From Leifsonia xyli (GTDB lineage Bacteria; Actinomycetota; Actinomycetes; Actinomycetales; Microbacteriaceae): 64,000 nucleotides of DNA. Where the stretch lies: contig CP014761.1 of the NCBI GenBank assembly GCA_001647635.1, positions 1,984,001 through 2,048,000 on the forward strand, written 5' to 3'. The notes beneath the pieces are model-generated. The model saw only the letters and a list, made by a program, of their open reading frames with translations. It was not told the origin of the DNA and ran no database searches. Below, in pieces: positions 25,373-33,492 of this stretch; position 1 is the first letter of the stretch, and the number at the start of each line of letters is the position of its first letter. The translations under genes and the position numbers were made by a program.

Positions 25373-25668
25373 GTCAGGGGTTCCAGCAACGTCAGGCGGG
25401 ACGCGCCGCCGACGACGAGCGGAGCGAGGACTTCGTTGAACCGCTCGCAGTAGTCGGCGCTCTTGTGATCCTCGAAGGCGTCCTCGGACTCGTACTCCTC
25501 GTAGATGAAGAACTTCGCGGGGTCGCCGTCCGGGTTGAACGCCTCGAACCGCCGGTTTCCCGGCTCTTCGCGCACGCGGAGTCCGTAGCCGGTGAGCAGG
25601 GCGGCGACCTCGTCCTCGTTCCCCGGCAGCGCGTCCATCTCGGCGTAGAGGAATCGGCGGCCGCTCAT
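25369..25668 (-). CDS. Dimeric alpha/beta-barrel (ABM/putative quinol monooxygenase-like) protein
   Basis: This 99-residue protein has the ABM-fold pattern MDALPGNEDEVAALL, FFIYEEYESEDAFEDHKSAD and a final LLEPL strand. ABM proteins are cofactor-free monooxygenases, but the same fold includes sugar mutarotases. Its position between sugar transport ATPase and sugar kinase, coupled by 4-bp overlaps on both sides, favours a role in sugar handling. That reading is inference. Confidence 0.75.
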   Translation of the reverse strand: MSGRRFLYAEMDALPGNEDEVAALLTGYGLRVREEPGNRRFEAFNPDGDPAKFFIYEEYESEDAFEDHKSADYCERFNEVLAPLVVGGASRLTLLEPLT

Positions 25669-26441
25669 TCCTTCTGGGCCCCCGTCATGATCGCGACGGC
25701 CTCGGTCATGGAGTGGGACTCCGGCGTGATCGTCGCCGCACGCTTGCCGAGACGCTGGATGTGGATGCGGTCGGCCACCTCGAACACGTGCGGCATGTTG
25801 TGGCTGATCAGGATGACGGGGACGCCCTTGTCGCGGAGGCGCTTGATCAGGTCCAGGACCTGGTTGGACTCGCGGACGCCCAGCGCGGCCGTCGGTTCAT
25901 CGAGGACGACCACCTTGGAGCCGAACGCGGCGGCGCGCGCCACGGCGACGGCCTGGCGCTGGCCTCCGGAGAGGTTCTCGATCGGGACGGCGACGTCCTG
26001 CAGGGTCGAGATGCCGAGCTCCGTCAACTCCGCCTTCGCGCGCTGACGCATCGTCTTCGTGTCGACCATCCGCAGCACGGAGCCCAGGAATCCCGGGCGG
26101 CGGAGCTCGCGTCCGAGGTACATGTTCGCGGCCACATCCAGAGCGGGGGACACGGCGAGCGACTGGTAGACGGTCTCGATGCCCGCTTCGCGCGCATCCT
26201 GCGGCCGGCGGAAGTGGACGAGCTCGCCGTCGAGCCGGATCTCGCCCTCATCCGGGATCTCGGCGCCGGTGAGGCACTTGATCAGCGTCGTCTTGCCTGC
26301 GCCGTTGTCGCCGATGATCGCGAGAACCTCCCCCGCGTAGAGCTCGAGGCTGACGCCGTCCAGTCCCACGACGTGTCCGTAGGTCTTCACCAGCCGGCGG
26401 GCGGCCAGGACCGGGGTGCGGGTTTCGGTGATGGTGTTCAC
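25665..26441 (-). CDS. frcA: Sugar ABC transporter ATP-binding protein (FrcA-like)
   Basis: This 258-residue protein is a single nucleotide-binding domain: Walker A GDNGAGKT (44-51), Q-loop VYQ (91-93), signature LSGGQ (157-161), Walker B VVVLDE with E182. Ribose-type ATPases usually have two fused domains. A single domain ending HVFEVADRIHI matches the fructose importer ATPase FrcA. The GTG at 26441 overlaps the permease stop (GTGA). It energises fructose uptake with the permease and binding protein upstream. Confidence 0.87.
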   Translation of the reverse strand: MNTITETRTPVLAARRLVKTYGHVVGLDGVSLELYAGEVLAIIGDNGAGKTTLIKCLTGAEIPDEGEIRLDGELVHFRRPQDAREAGIETVYQSLAVSPALDVAANMYLGRELRRPGFLGSVLRMVDTKTMRQRAKAELTELGISTLQDVAVPIENLSGGQRQAVAVARAAAFGSKVVVLDEPTAALGVRESNQVLDLIKRLRDKGVPVILISHNMPHVFEVADRIHIQRLGKRAATITPESHSMTEAVAIMTGAQKE

Positions 26442-27484
26442 TTTCGGACCTTTCGAATCCACTGGTCGATGGAGACCGCGACGATGACGAGGACGCCGAC
26501 CGCGAGGGTCTGGTAGAGAACGTCGAGTCCGGCGAGCGCGAGACCGTTGCGGAACACGCCGACGATGAGAGCACCGAGCAGGGTGCCCCAGATGTTGCCG
26601 CGACCGCCGAACAGGCTGGTCCCGCCGATGACCACGGCGGTGATCGCGTTGAGGTTGGCGTCGACCGCGGCGTTCGGGCTGGAGCCGAAGTCGCGGCCGA
26701 TCTGGATCCAGGCCGTCAGCGCGACCACGGCGCCGGCGACGATGTAGACGCTGAGGAGGACGCGGCTGACGCGGATACCCGTCAGGCGTGCCGCCTCCTT
26801 GTCGTCGCCGACCGCGTAGACATGGCGGCCCCACGACGTGCGCCCGAGGACGAAGGACATCACGAGGTAGAGCAGGACCATGAGCAGTACGCCGAACGTG
26901 ATGTCGACTCCGAAGATCTTGAGGGTCAGACCGGTCCAGGTGAGGATGGCGGGCATCGTGTTGCCCTGGACGGTCGCGCCGCTGGAGATCAGGAGGGTCA
27001 GGGCGGTGAAGATGCTCAGCGTCCCGAGCGTGACGATGAACGGCGGAAGGTTCAGCCGGGTGACGAGGAGGCCGTTGATGACCCCGGTGGCAAGGCCCGT
27101 GACGAGGCCGAGGAGCAGTGCGACGATACCCGGGAGGCCGAAGCTCACCGCCGCGTTGCCCATGACGATCGAGCTGAGGACCATCGCCGCGCCGACCGAG
27201 AGGTCGATGCCGGCGGTGAGGATCACCAGGGTCTCTGCGACACCCAGGGTGCCGATGACGGCGACCTGCTGCGTGATCAGCGACAAGTTCGTCGGCGCGA
27301 GGAACCGCGGGTTGATCGCGCCGAAGACGATGATGGACAGCACCAGGACGATCGCCGGGCTGATGGCGGGGTAGCGGTGGAGGACAGCGCGGACGCGCAT
27401 CATCGGCGTCTGGCGGTTGATGAACTCGCTGGCGAGATTCAGCGATGACGTGGGAGGCGAAGACGTCGCGTTGGTGTTTGACAT
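26438..27484 (-). CDS. frcC: Sugar ABC transporter permease (FrcC/RbsC family)
   Basis: This 348-residue membrane protein has about ten helices and the family segments TAGIDLSVGA and AVVIGGTSLFGGRGNIWGT. It forms the homodimeric channel for sugar import with the ATPase downstream. The N-terminal 35 residues are cytosolic and Ser/Asn/Thr-rich. It is separated from the binding-protein gene by a strong hairpin, so it is likely expressed at lower level than the latter. Confidence 0.88.
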   Translation of the reverse strand: MSNTNATSSPPTSSLNLASEFINRQTPMMRVRAVLHRYPAISPAIVLVLSIIVFGAINPRFLAPTNLSLITQQVAVIGTLGVAETLVILTAGIDLSVGAAMVLSSIVMGNAAVSFGLPGIVALLLGLVTGLATGVINGLLVTRLNLPPFIVTLGTLSIFTALTLLISSGATVQGNTMPAILTWTGLTLKIFGVDITFGVLLMVLLYLVMSFVLGRTSWGRHVYAVGDDKEAARLTGIRVSRVLLSVYIVAGAVVALTAWIQIGRDFGSSPNAAVDANLNAITAVVIGGTSLFGGRGNIWGTLLGALIVGVFRNGLALAGLDVLYQTLAVGVLVIVAVSIDQWIRKVRK

Positions 27485-27513
27485 GGGTGCTCCAGAGATA
27501 GTTGCGTTGCTTC

Positions 27514-27545
27514 GAGAGGGGCGCCCGACGGCGGGCGCCCCTCTC
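27514..27545 (-). terminator. Intra-operon hairpin between binding-protein and permease genes
   Basis: Perfect 14-bp arms (27514-27527 and 27532-27545, GAGAGGGGCGCCCG and complement) enclose a 4-base loop, 6 bp after the binding-protein stop. It probably acts as a partial terminator or mRNA stabiliser giving excess binding protein. Confidence 0.75.
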
Positions 27546-27551
27546 AGCGGG

Positions 27552-28658
27552 TCAGTTGGCCCAGCAGGTGGTCGCGCCCTTGGTCGCGTCCACGCTGTCC
27601 AGCCCGTCCACCGGCTTGTTCGTGATCAGGGTCGACCCCGTGTTGAAGAAGTCGAGGCCGTCGGAGGTCTTCGGCTTCTCGCCGCCGCGGGCGATCTTCG
27701 CGATCGCCTCCATTCCGAGCGACGCCATCTTCGAGGGGTACTGCTGCGCAGTCGCGCCCAGGATGCCATCCTTCACGTAGCCGACGCCGGTGCAGCCGCC
27801 GTCGATGCTGACGATGGTGACGCTGTCCTGCTTGCCTGCGGCCTTCAGCGCCTGGTACGCGCCGTAGGCGGCGGGCTCGTTGATCGTGTAGACGACGTTG
27901 ATGTCGGGGTTCTTCGACAGCAGCGTCTCCATCGCGGTGCGGCCGCCGTCCTCGGCGCCCTGCGAGGGCTGGTGGCCGACGATCTCGTACTCGCCGCCGG
28001 TGCCGCCGGTGTACTTCCCGGAGGATTTCTCGCCGCCGTTCTTCTTCTTGTCGCCGACGTCGATGCCCATCCCGTTGAGGAAGCCGTGGTCGCGGTCGAC
28101 GTCGACCGAGACGACCTGGTCGGAGAAGAGGTCGATCATCGCGATGACGGCCTTCTTGCCGTCGAGCGTCCCGGCCATCCACTTGCCGATGGACTGGCCG
28201 GCGGCGTAGTTGTCGGTGGCGTACGTGATGTCGACGGTATCGGGCGGGGTGGGCACCGTGTCGAGCGCGATGACGTAGAGGCCCGCGTGCCGGGCCTTCG
28301 CGATCTCGTTGTTCACCGCGGGGCCGGCCGGAGTGATCAGGATGCCCTTGTCGCCGCGAGAGATGGCGTTCTCGATCGCCTGGATCTGGGTGTCGGTGTC
28401 GCCGTCCTTCTTGCCTGCGGCGAGGGTCAGCTTGACGTTGTTCTTCTTCGCGTCGGCCTTGGCGGCTGTCTCCATCGCGACGAAGTACGGGTTGCTCGTG
28501 GTCTTCACGATGAGCGAGACGCCGACCTCGTCGTTCGGGCCGGCCGTGGAGCCCGCTCCTCCGGAGGAGCACGCCGTCATGGTGGCGGCGACGGCCGCAG
28601 CCATCGCGAGGGATGCGAACACGACCGTACGAGGTCGACGCGGGAATCGGGTGGGCAT
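27552..28658 (-). CDS. frcB: Sugar-binding lipoprotein of ABC transporter (FrcB-like)
   Basis: This 368-residue protein has a lipoprotein signal sequence with the lipobox cysteine in TMTACSSGG. A periplasmic-binding type I fold follows: VSLIVKTTSNPYFVAME, the hinge region, and TINEPAAYGAYQALK. It captures fructose or short fructans for the permease. The ATG at 28658 has GAAAGGGG upstream. It is the first gene of a six-gene operon on the minus strand, divergent from the lacI-type gene, with operator-like sequence between them. Confidence 0.88.
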   Translation of the reverse strand: MPTRFPRRPRTVVFASLAMAAAVAATMTACSSGGAGSTAGPNDEVGVSLIVKTTSNPYFVAMETAAKADAKKNNVKLTLAAGKKDGDTDTQIQAIENAISRGDKGILITPAGPAVNNEIAKARHAGLYVIALDTVPTPPDTVDITYATDNYAAGQSIGKWMAGTLDGKKAVIAMIDLFSDQVVSVDVDRDHGFLNGMGIDVGDKKKNGGEKSSGKYTGGTGGEYEIVGHQPSQGAEDGGRTAMETLLSKNPDINVVYTINEPAAYGAYQALKAAGKQDSVTIVSIDGGCTGVGYVKDGILGATAQQYPSKMASLGMEAIAKIARGGEKPKTSDGLDFFNTGSTLITNKPVDGLDSVDATKGATTCWAN

Positions 28659-28694
28659 CTTTGCGGCCCCTTTCTCTCCGAGGGCCTTGAGCCC

Positions 28695-28708
28695 TGACAA
28701 CGGTGTCA
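28695..28708. promoter_or_regulatory. Probable LacI-family operator
   Basis: TGACAACGGTGTCA has 5-bp arms TGACA/TGTCA around a 4-bp centre. It lies between the divergent frcB and lacI starts, with another TGACA at 28719-28723. Position and symmetry fit the local LacI regulator. Confidence 0.55.
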
Positions 28709-28772
28709 TCAGGGATAATGACACACGGCGAGGAGTTTCGCCACCTATTCGTGAAATCCGGGAGCCCGCGTC

Positions 28773-29831
28773 ATGACATCGTTGTCGGATTCAGCCTCGA
28801 CAAGCCCCGGTCGAGTGACGATCCGCGACGTTGCCCGGCAGGCCGGAGTCGGCATCAAGACGGTATCGCGCGTGATCAACGACGAGCCGAACGTCGCGGC
28901 GACCACCGCGGCGCGGGTCCGGGCGGCCATCGCCGAGCTGCACTGGGAGCCGGACAGCCACGCCAGCAACCTGCGGCGCGTCCACACCCGGACCAAGTCG
29001 ATCGGACTCCTCCTGGGAAGCGTCGACAACCCGTTCGCGGCCGCCATCCATCGCGCCATAGAGGACGTGGCGGCCCACCACGGTGTCGCCGTGCTGGCCT
29101 CCAGCCTCGACGAGGATCCGGTGCGCGAGGTCGCCGCCGTGGAGAACTTCCTCCGCCGGAAGGTGGATGGCCTCATCCTCACCTGCTCGACCGGCAGCCA
29201 GGCGTACCTCGCGGACATCGTCCCCAAGAAGGTCCCGGTGGTGTTCATCGACCGCGAGCCCGCGGACTACACGGCGGACGTCGTCCGCTCGGACAACGTC
29301 GGCGGAGCGGCGATGGCGGCCCGCCACCTGCTGAGCCGGGGTCACCGCCGGATCGCCGGACTCTTCGACAAACCGCGCATCTGGACGGCGGGCCAGCGCA
29401 AGGCCGGCTTCGTGAGCGCGATGGACGACTTCGGTCTCTCCGAGGACGACTACCTGGTGGTCGAAGATGTGGCGACGTCGGCGATCGCCGAGAGCACGGT
29501 GCTGCGCCTCCTCAGCTCAGCTCATCCCCCGACGGCGATCTTCAGCAGCCAGAACCTCATCACCATCGGAGCCGTGCGCGCCCTCCGCAAGCTCTCGCTC
29601 CAGCACCGGGTCGCCCTGGTGGGATTCGACGACATCGAGCTCGGCGACCTGCTCGACCCCGGCGTCACCGTGATCGCCCAGCACCCGAACGAGATCGGCA
29701 CCACCGCGGCGGAGCGCATCTTCGAGCAGCTGGAGAAGCACTCGAACGACGTACCGCTGCCGAGTGGGGATTTCGTGCTGGGGGTGGACCTGGTCGTGCG
29801 CGGGTCGGGAGAGATCCAGGCGGAGGACTAA
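28773..29831 (+). CDS. LacI family transcriptional regulator of the fructan operon
   Basis: In this 352-residue protein the HTH (about 15-34) is VTIRDVARQAGVGIKTVSRV, followed by the hinge and a periplasmic-binding-like effector domain (SIGLLLGSVDNPFAAAI, VALVGFDDIELGDLL). It is divergent from frcB and is likely to repress the operon until fructose or a phosphate ester binds. Its stop overlaps the convergent arsC gene by 4 bp. Confidence 0.88.
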   Translation: MTSLSDSASTSPGRVTIRDVARQAGVGIKTVSRVINDEPNVAATTAARVRAAIAELHWEPDSHASNLRRVHTRTKSIGLLLGSVDNPFAAAIHRAIEDVAAHHGVAVLASSLDEDPVREVAAVENFLRRKVDGLILTCSTGSQAYLADIVPKKVPVVFIDREPADYTADVVRSDNVGGAAMAARHLLSRGHRRIAGLFDKPRIWTAGQRKAGFVSAMDDFGLSEDDYLVVEDVATSAIAESTVLRLLSSAHPPTAIFSSQNLITIGAVRALRKLSLQHRVALVGFDDIELGDLLDPGVTVIAQHPNEIGTTAAERIFEQLEKHSNDVPLPSGDFVLGVDLVVRGSGEIQAED

Positions 29832-30307
29832 GAGCGGTCGGCAGATCCGACGCCCGCCCGGCCGAGTACCCGGGACGGGAGGTTACGGACGGGGCGCGGG
29901 ATGGTCAGCAGGTCAGCCAGGAGCCCTTCGACACGCAGCTTGATCTCGTCGCGGATCGGGCGGACCTCGTCGATGGGGCGCCCGGCGGGGTCGGTGAGGT
30001 CCCAGTCCTCGTAGCGCTTGCCTGGGAAGATCGGGCAGGTGTCGCCGCAGCCCATTGTGATGACGACGTCCGAGTCCTTCACAGCCTCGGTGGTGAGGAC
30101 TTTCGGCTGCTCGCCGGCGATGTCGATGCCCTCCTCGGCCATCGCCTGGATCGCGATCGGGTTGATCTGGTCTTTCGGTTCCGAGCCGGCAGACAAAACC
30201 TCGACGCGACCCTGAGAGAGTTCGCGCATGAACCCTGCCGCCATCTGAGAGCGGCCGGCGTTGTGGACGCAGACGAACAGGACGGTGGGAGTGGTGGTGT
30301 CGGTCAT
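29828..30307 (-). CDS. arsC: Arsenate reductase, low-MW phosphatase-like ArsC
   Basis: This 159-residue protein has a CX5R(S) loop, C13 to R19 in CVHNAGRS, near the N-terminus. The conserved downstream segment is MGCGDTCPIFPGKRYEDWDL with a DPAGRP loop. It reduces arsenate to arsenite; in actinobacteria of this type the electron donor is usually mycothiol/mycoredoxin (known for Corynebacterium). TTGGAGACCG precedes the ATG. It lies downstream of a cysteine-rich peptide gene and an intercistronic hairpin, both under ArsR-type operators. No arsenite efflux gene is in the window. Confidence 0.9.
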   Translation of the reverse strand: MTDTTTPTVLFVCVHNAGRSQMAAGFMRELSQGRVEVLSAGSEPKDQINPIAIQAMAEEGIDIAGEQPKVLTTEAVKDSDVVITMGCGDTCPIFPGKRYEDWDLTDPAGRPIDEVRPIRDEIKLRVEGLLADLLTIPRPVRNLPSRVLGRAGVGSADRS

Positions 30308-30331
30308 CGGTCTCCAAGTGAAGTGGCGGTG

Positions 30332-30358
30332 GGGCCGCCGCTGCCTGCGGCGGCCCCG
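30332..30358 (-). terminator. Intercistronic hairpin between the Cys-rich peptide gene and arsC
   Basis: Perfect 11-bp arms (30332-30342 and 30348-30358, GGGGCCGCCGC and complement) enclose a 5-base loop in the 58-bp gap. It may attenuate arsC relative to the upstream peptide, as in other operons with a highly expressed first gene. Confidence 0.65.
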
Positions 30359-30365
30359 CGGCGCC

Positions 30366-30434
30366 TCAGCAGCAGTCGGGCGAGCACGAGCCGTCCGGCA
30401 GCACCTGGCAGTCGTCGGTGTCGCAGCATCCCAT
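30366..30434 (-). CDS. 22-residue cysteine-rich peptide in the ars operon
   Basis: This small open frame encodes 22 residues of which six are Cys, arranged as CC (3-4), C9, C17 and CC (21-22), with five Asp and no Lys or Arg. AGGGAGA lies at normal spacing before the ATG at 30434. The two ArsR-like palindromes lie upstream and arsC lies downstream on the same strand, so it is the first gene of the operon. Vicinal cysteines suggest trivalent arsenic or metal binding, as a chaperone, buffer or sensor. I do not recognise it as a described family; the function is inferred only from composition and position. Confidence 0.6.
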   Translation of the reverse strand: MGCCDTDDCQVLPDGSCSPDCC

Positions 30435-30449
30435 GATCATTCTCCCTTC

Positions 30450-30509
30450 TTCATCGACGGTTGTCGATGAACAAACGATGAACCTATACATTGACGTTTG
30501 TCAATGTAT
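30450..30509. promoter_or_regulatory. Two ArsR operators in the arsR-arsC intergenic region
   Basis: Two related inverted repeats with 4-bp centres occur. TTCATCGAC-N4-GTCGATGAA is at 30450-30471, next to the peptide gene. ATACATTGAC-N4-GTCAATGTAT is at 30486-30509, next to arsR. The shared core is AT[C/T]GAC-N4-GTC[G/A]AT. One site per divergent promoter is consistent with ArsR repression of both units. Confidence 0.8.
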
Positions 30510-30525
30510 GGCCCAGGATTGATGC

Positions 30526-30876
30526 ATGGCGCTGACCGAACTCCTGCCGCTGCGTGACCTCCAGGCTTGCTGTGCCCCCATCACGAGGGAAGTGATCAGC
30601 GAGGAGAACGCCATTTCTGTGGCCCGGGCGATGAAGGCTCTCGGCGACCCAGCCCGCCTCCGACTGCTCTCGATGGTGGCTGCGCACGACGACGGGGAGG
30701 CCTGCGTCTGCGACTTGACGGAACCGCTGGGGCTCTCCCAGCCAACGGTGTCGCACCACCTCAAGATCCTCGTGGAAGCGGGCTACTTGAGCCGCTCGAA
30801 GCGCGGCACGTGGGCGTACTACCGCATCGTGCCGGGTTCGCTGGACGCGGCCTCCTCGTTCTTGGCGTCCGTCTGA
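30526..30876 (+). CDS. arsR: ArsR-family arsenite-responsive repressor
   Basis: This 116-residue winged-helix protein has a recognition helix in LSQPTVSHHLKIL. Metal-site cysteines are visible as C15-C16 near the N-terminus and C60/C62 in ACVCDL. This resembles the Corynebacterium-type site, which uses an N-terminal CC pair plus a cysteine before the HTH, rather than the E. coli-type CxC only. Arsenite binding should release the two palindromic operators upstream. A hairpin terminator follows. Confidence 0.9.
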   Translation: MALTELLPLRDLQACCAPITREVISEENAISVARAMKALGDPARLRLLSMVAAHDDGEACVCDLTEPLGLSQPTVSHHLKILVEAGYLSRSKRGTWAYYRIVPGSLDAASSFLASV

Positions 30877-30898
30877 CATTCTTCGTCCGCCAACGCGA

Positions 30899-30931
30899 AA
30901 ACCCCCGAGATCACTGGGATTCCGGGGGTTT
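30899..30931. terminator. Hairpin terminator after arsR
   Basis: AAACCCCCG (30899-30907) and CGGGGGTTT (30923-30931) form a 9-bp stem with flanking A and T runs. It can serve arsR on the plus strand, and it originally served the tRNA gene on the minus strand. Confidence 0.7.
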
Positions 30932-30941
30932 CGATCGGATC

Positions 30942-30967
30942 GGCGGAGACGGAGGGATTTGAACCCT
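30942..30967 (-). pseudogene. 3' fragment of a tRNA-Ser gene (attachment-site remnant)
   Basis: The minus strand reads AGGGTTCAAATCCCT, a T-arm, then CCGTCTCCGCC, an acceptor 3' strand of serine tRNA type. The matching GGAGACG 5' strand and anticodon arm are absent, and the base before the T-stem (C) breaks the first pair. This is the sort of 3' stub left when an element integrates into a tRNA gene. The intact gene should lie at the other end of the island, outside the window. Confidence 0.65.
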
Positions 30968-31079
30968 GACGCAGCACCTCCAGTCGGTTAAGGTGCGTCT
31001 CAAACTCGCGAGATTTGGCGATTTTCCCATGACGTAATGAAGGGCTCGCTGACTTGAGTTGTGGGGTTTTTGTGGGGGC
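30946..31079 (+). repeat. att-like segment, copy 1
   Basis: It contains GATTTGAACCCTGACGC, then CACCTCCAGTCG, and ends with GTGGGGTTTTTGTGGGGGC at 31061-31079. A diverged copy lies at 33493-33623 with the same internal spacing (105 versus 104 bp between landmarks). Confidence 0.6.
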
Positions 31080-31126
31080 TTCTCTGTTTAGTTCCTCCTG
31101 CGCGCTCGGATCGGCGGCTGTCTCGT

Positions 31127-32080
31127 ATGCTTCTGGGCGTGCCGAGTGGAAGCAATCGATCGACCTTCGCTCTAACGCACCGCGGAATTCAAGCGACGGT
31201 CGGGGTCATCCTGTTGGCGCTTGGCGCAATTCTGGCCTTCGATTACATCTGGCCCGCACAGTCCACTGCTCTCGCGCGTAGCGATTCGATCGAGATTCAG
31301 CTATCTCCGCGGCAATCGAACCCTGACTTTGCGTACGTAATAACTAGCCACCGCTTTGCTACAAACTGGGAAAGCCTCACGGTCCAATTCCCTAACAAGC
31401 CGCCGGTAGGGACTGGAATCACGATCTCGCGGACGCCAGGCTCATTCCAGCTGCCTTCGTGGCGCTGCAAGAGTGGGGCGAGCGCCAAGTCCCATGATCG
31501 CTCGGGGGTAATCCTGAATCGGGTGGCGGTCGTAAGGGTCGCAATCACCGATGAGCTCAAGTCATACCCGTATGCATCGACCGGAGCGCCTGGCGGCTAC
31601 GGCATCGCCTGCCAGCGAATTGGGAACCTTGTAACCGAAACCACCCGAGGTCTTCGGATTGTCTCGCCAGCCCGGGTGTCGGTCCGGCTGACCTCAGATG
31701 GCGAAGCATCGTGGACACAGTCAGACGAAATGGAGGTCCCAAGCACCTGGACCACTCAGGACTTCACGCCTACGTTTTCCACCACCACTGCCGGAACGGT
31801 GACTCAGGCGGGATCGACCACGACCTCGCCAGGTACCGCTGGAACCGACAGCTTGAAGCAAGGCTTCCAGATTCCCGGTGTTCATGTCTTTCAAGACTCG
31901 GGGGCCGTCACGGAAATCGAACGACGGGCATGGATCTCCGCGCTCTTCGCTGGCGCATCGTTAGGTCTCCTCGTAAGTCTGATAGGGAAGCGTCGTGTGG
32001 ACGCCGGCGCTGCGACTCGCAAGCCGGTAATCCGTGCAAGCCGCCAAATACGGATTCAGTCGCGCGTACGCCGGCGCTAG
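31127..32080 (+). CDS. Hypothetical two-helix membrane protein
   Basis: From the ATG at 31127 this is about 317 residues. One membrane segment lies near residue 30-45 (VGVILLALGAILAFDYIW) and a second near the C-terminus (ISALFAGASLGLLVSLIG), with a beta-rich, probably extracytoplasmic domain of about 200 residues between them and a Thr/Ser-rich stretch before helix 2. No family is recognised. The ribosome site is weak and a GTG at 31139 is possible. Base composition is less GC-biased than core genes, consistent with transferred DNA. Confidence 0.5.
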   Translation: MLLGVPSGSNRSTFALTHRGIQATVGVILLALGAILAFDYIWPAQSTALARSDSIEIQLSPRQSNPDFAYVITSHRFATNWESLTVQFPNKPPVGTGITISRTPGSFQLPSWRCKSGASAKSHDRSGVILNRVAVVRVAITDELKSYPYASTGAPGGYGIACQRIGNLVTETTRGLRIVSPARVSVRLTSDGEASWTQSDEMEVPSTWTTQDFTPTFSTTTAGTVTQAGSTTTSPGTAGTDSLKQGFQIPGVHVFQDSGAVTEIERRAWISALFAGASLGLLVSLIGKRRVDAGAATRKPVIRASRQIRIQSRVRRR

Positions 32081-32529
32081 GGCCGGACGACCTGTGCTGT
32101 GAGGTGCCATGTCGCCTGTAACTGCGTGTTCCCCTAAAGCGTTCAGAGAGCACTCAATAAGGGCGGAAGCCGAGACACCACGATTAGGTGCCGTTAGATT
32201 CGCTAGGGGCGCCCGTTAGCGTGCTCCGGTTGATGTTCCGCGGTTTTCGGTTGCGCAGAGCAATCCAGGGCTGCGGCGGATTGCGTTCAATGTGCGGAGT
32301 AAATGCGGGGCGCCAACCACTGCGATCTCGCCAAAATGCTTTGCGTTGTGAACCAGAAAACGCAATCGGTTGCCGCAACGCGAAGACTATCGTCAGCGAA
32401 TCCCCGACCCGGATGGCCCGCGAAGGAGCGGAATCGACCCCGCCGCCAGCAACACGAGCATCGTCGGGCTGAGCCGTGCGAATCCCCCGCGGTCTCGACG
32501 CCGCGGCCGTGTTCCTATAACTTTCACCC
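32081..32529. other. Intergenic stretch with a promoter at its end
   Basis: No coding frame is supported and the composition is less GC-rich than the flanks. The only structure seen is TATAAC (32515-32520), a -10-like hexamer 9 bp before the next gene. Confidence 0.5.
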
Positions 32530-33267
32530 ATGACTGCGATGGACTACGCGCAGGACGTGGGTGCCCTCGCCAGAGCGGCATCCTTCGCGCTCGAAGGCGT
32601 GACCGACTTCGACGCGCCTCATAGCGCTGGTGTCTATCTGCTTGAGCTTCACGTCCAGACATCACGAATCGGGCCGTTGGCGGCAGCCCAGGAAGCGCTC
32701 CGAATCGCGTTCGACGCTGCCTCAATCGCCGTACTCCATCCCGAGGCAGCGAACGATCCCGATGCAGTCGAGGTACTTCTAAAGGACCCGGACATAGTGC
32801 TCAACCTCATGTGGGCTGGGCCAGGGTCGCTGCGGCAGGTCTTCATTGCTGACCCGATCACCGCTGCAGGCCGCAACAACATACGCAGGATTTTCGCCGC
32901 CGGATTCATCGTCCTCGGCCTCATTCCGGGCGGCCAGATTTTTGCCGCCGCGTATTGGGGCGCATTGGAAGGAATCCTGCTCGTCGGCGAGCTGATCGAG
33001 CATCACCAGAGCGACCAGCCCCTAAAGATTCGAACGATCGACGATCAAGCCCTTGCAGCGTCCAGGCCAGAGGTACGGATTTATCCGCCGGGCACACCGT
33101 GGCGTCCACCCGCGCATGCGGCTCCAGACCCGAATGCCGAGGCCTTCGCCGATCTTCGCGACCGCATCGATGAACTCGAACGGAACGCGCAGCACGACCG
33201 CGCGACCATCGGTCAGCTCAATGCCAAGATCGCTGCGCTTACCCACGCGCCGAAGAACCCGGAATAG
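32530..33267 (+). CDS. Hypothetical protein with central hydrophobic segment and C-terminal coiled coil
   Basis: In this 245-residue protein residues about 122-155 are hydrophobic (IFAAGFIVLGLIPGGQIFAA), suggesting one or two membrane passes. The C-terminus (ADLRDRIDELERNAQHDR, IGQLNAKIAAL) has heptad-like coiled-coil character. No family is recognised. TATAAC lies 9 bp before the ATG, so the mRNA may be leaderless or nearly so. It lies between two att-like segments. Confidence 0.55.
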   Translation: MTAMDYAQDVGALARAASFALEGVTDFDAPHSAGVYLLELHVQTSRIGPLAAAQEALRIAFDAASIAVLHPEAANDPDAVEVLLKDPDIVLNLMWAGPGSLRQVFIADPITAAGRNNIRRIFAAGFIVLGLIPGGQIFAAAYWGALEGILLVGELIEHHQSDQPLKIRTIDDQALAASRPEVRIYPPGTPWRPPAHAAPDPNAEAFADLRDRIDELERNAQHDRATIGQLNAKIAALTHAPKNPE

Positions 33268-33492
33268 GAAAGGGCGGGCTAAGACGGATCGCGTCGAACG
33301 GCTGTGAGCTGTCGCCCGCTTCGCCGACAAACCCCGGCGCGCGGCTTTACTATCGGCATGCGTTTTTGCACGGTCGACCGTGTCGTCCGGAGAGCAAGCC
33401 AGCTTCCAGCGCTCAGAGTGCGAACTACCGACCGCACGGACGATGACTGGAACGCAAAACCGTACGTGCGTCACTTTGGCTGAGCATCGCGC

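Noticed and set aside
30942..31030. A complete tRNA gene on the minus strand
   Set aside because: Only the T-arm and acceptor 3' strand are present; no 5' acceptor strand, D-arm or anticodon arm can be folded.
31054..31281. A short frame starting MSCGVFVGAS as an integrase C-terminus
   Set aside because: It could be the tail of a lost integrase, but no integrase motif (R...HxxR...Y) is present, so it is only noted as part of the att-like segment.
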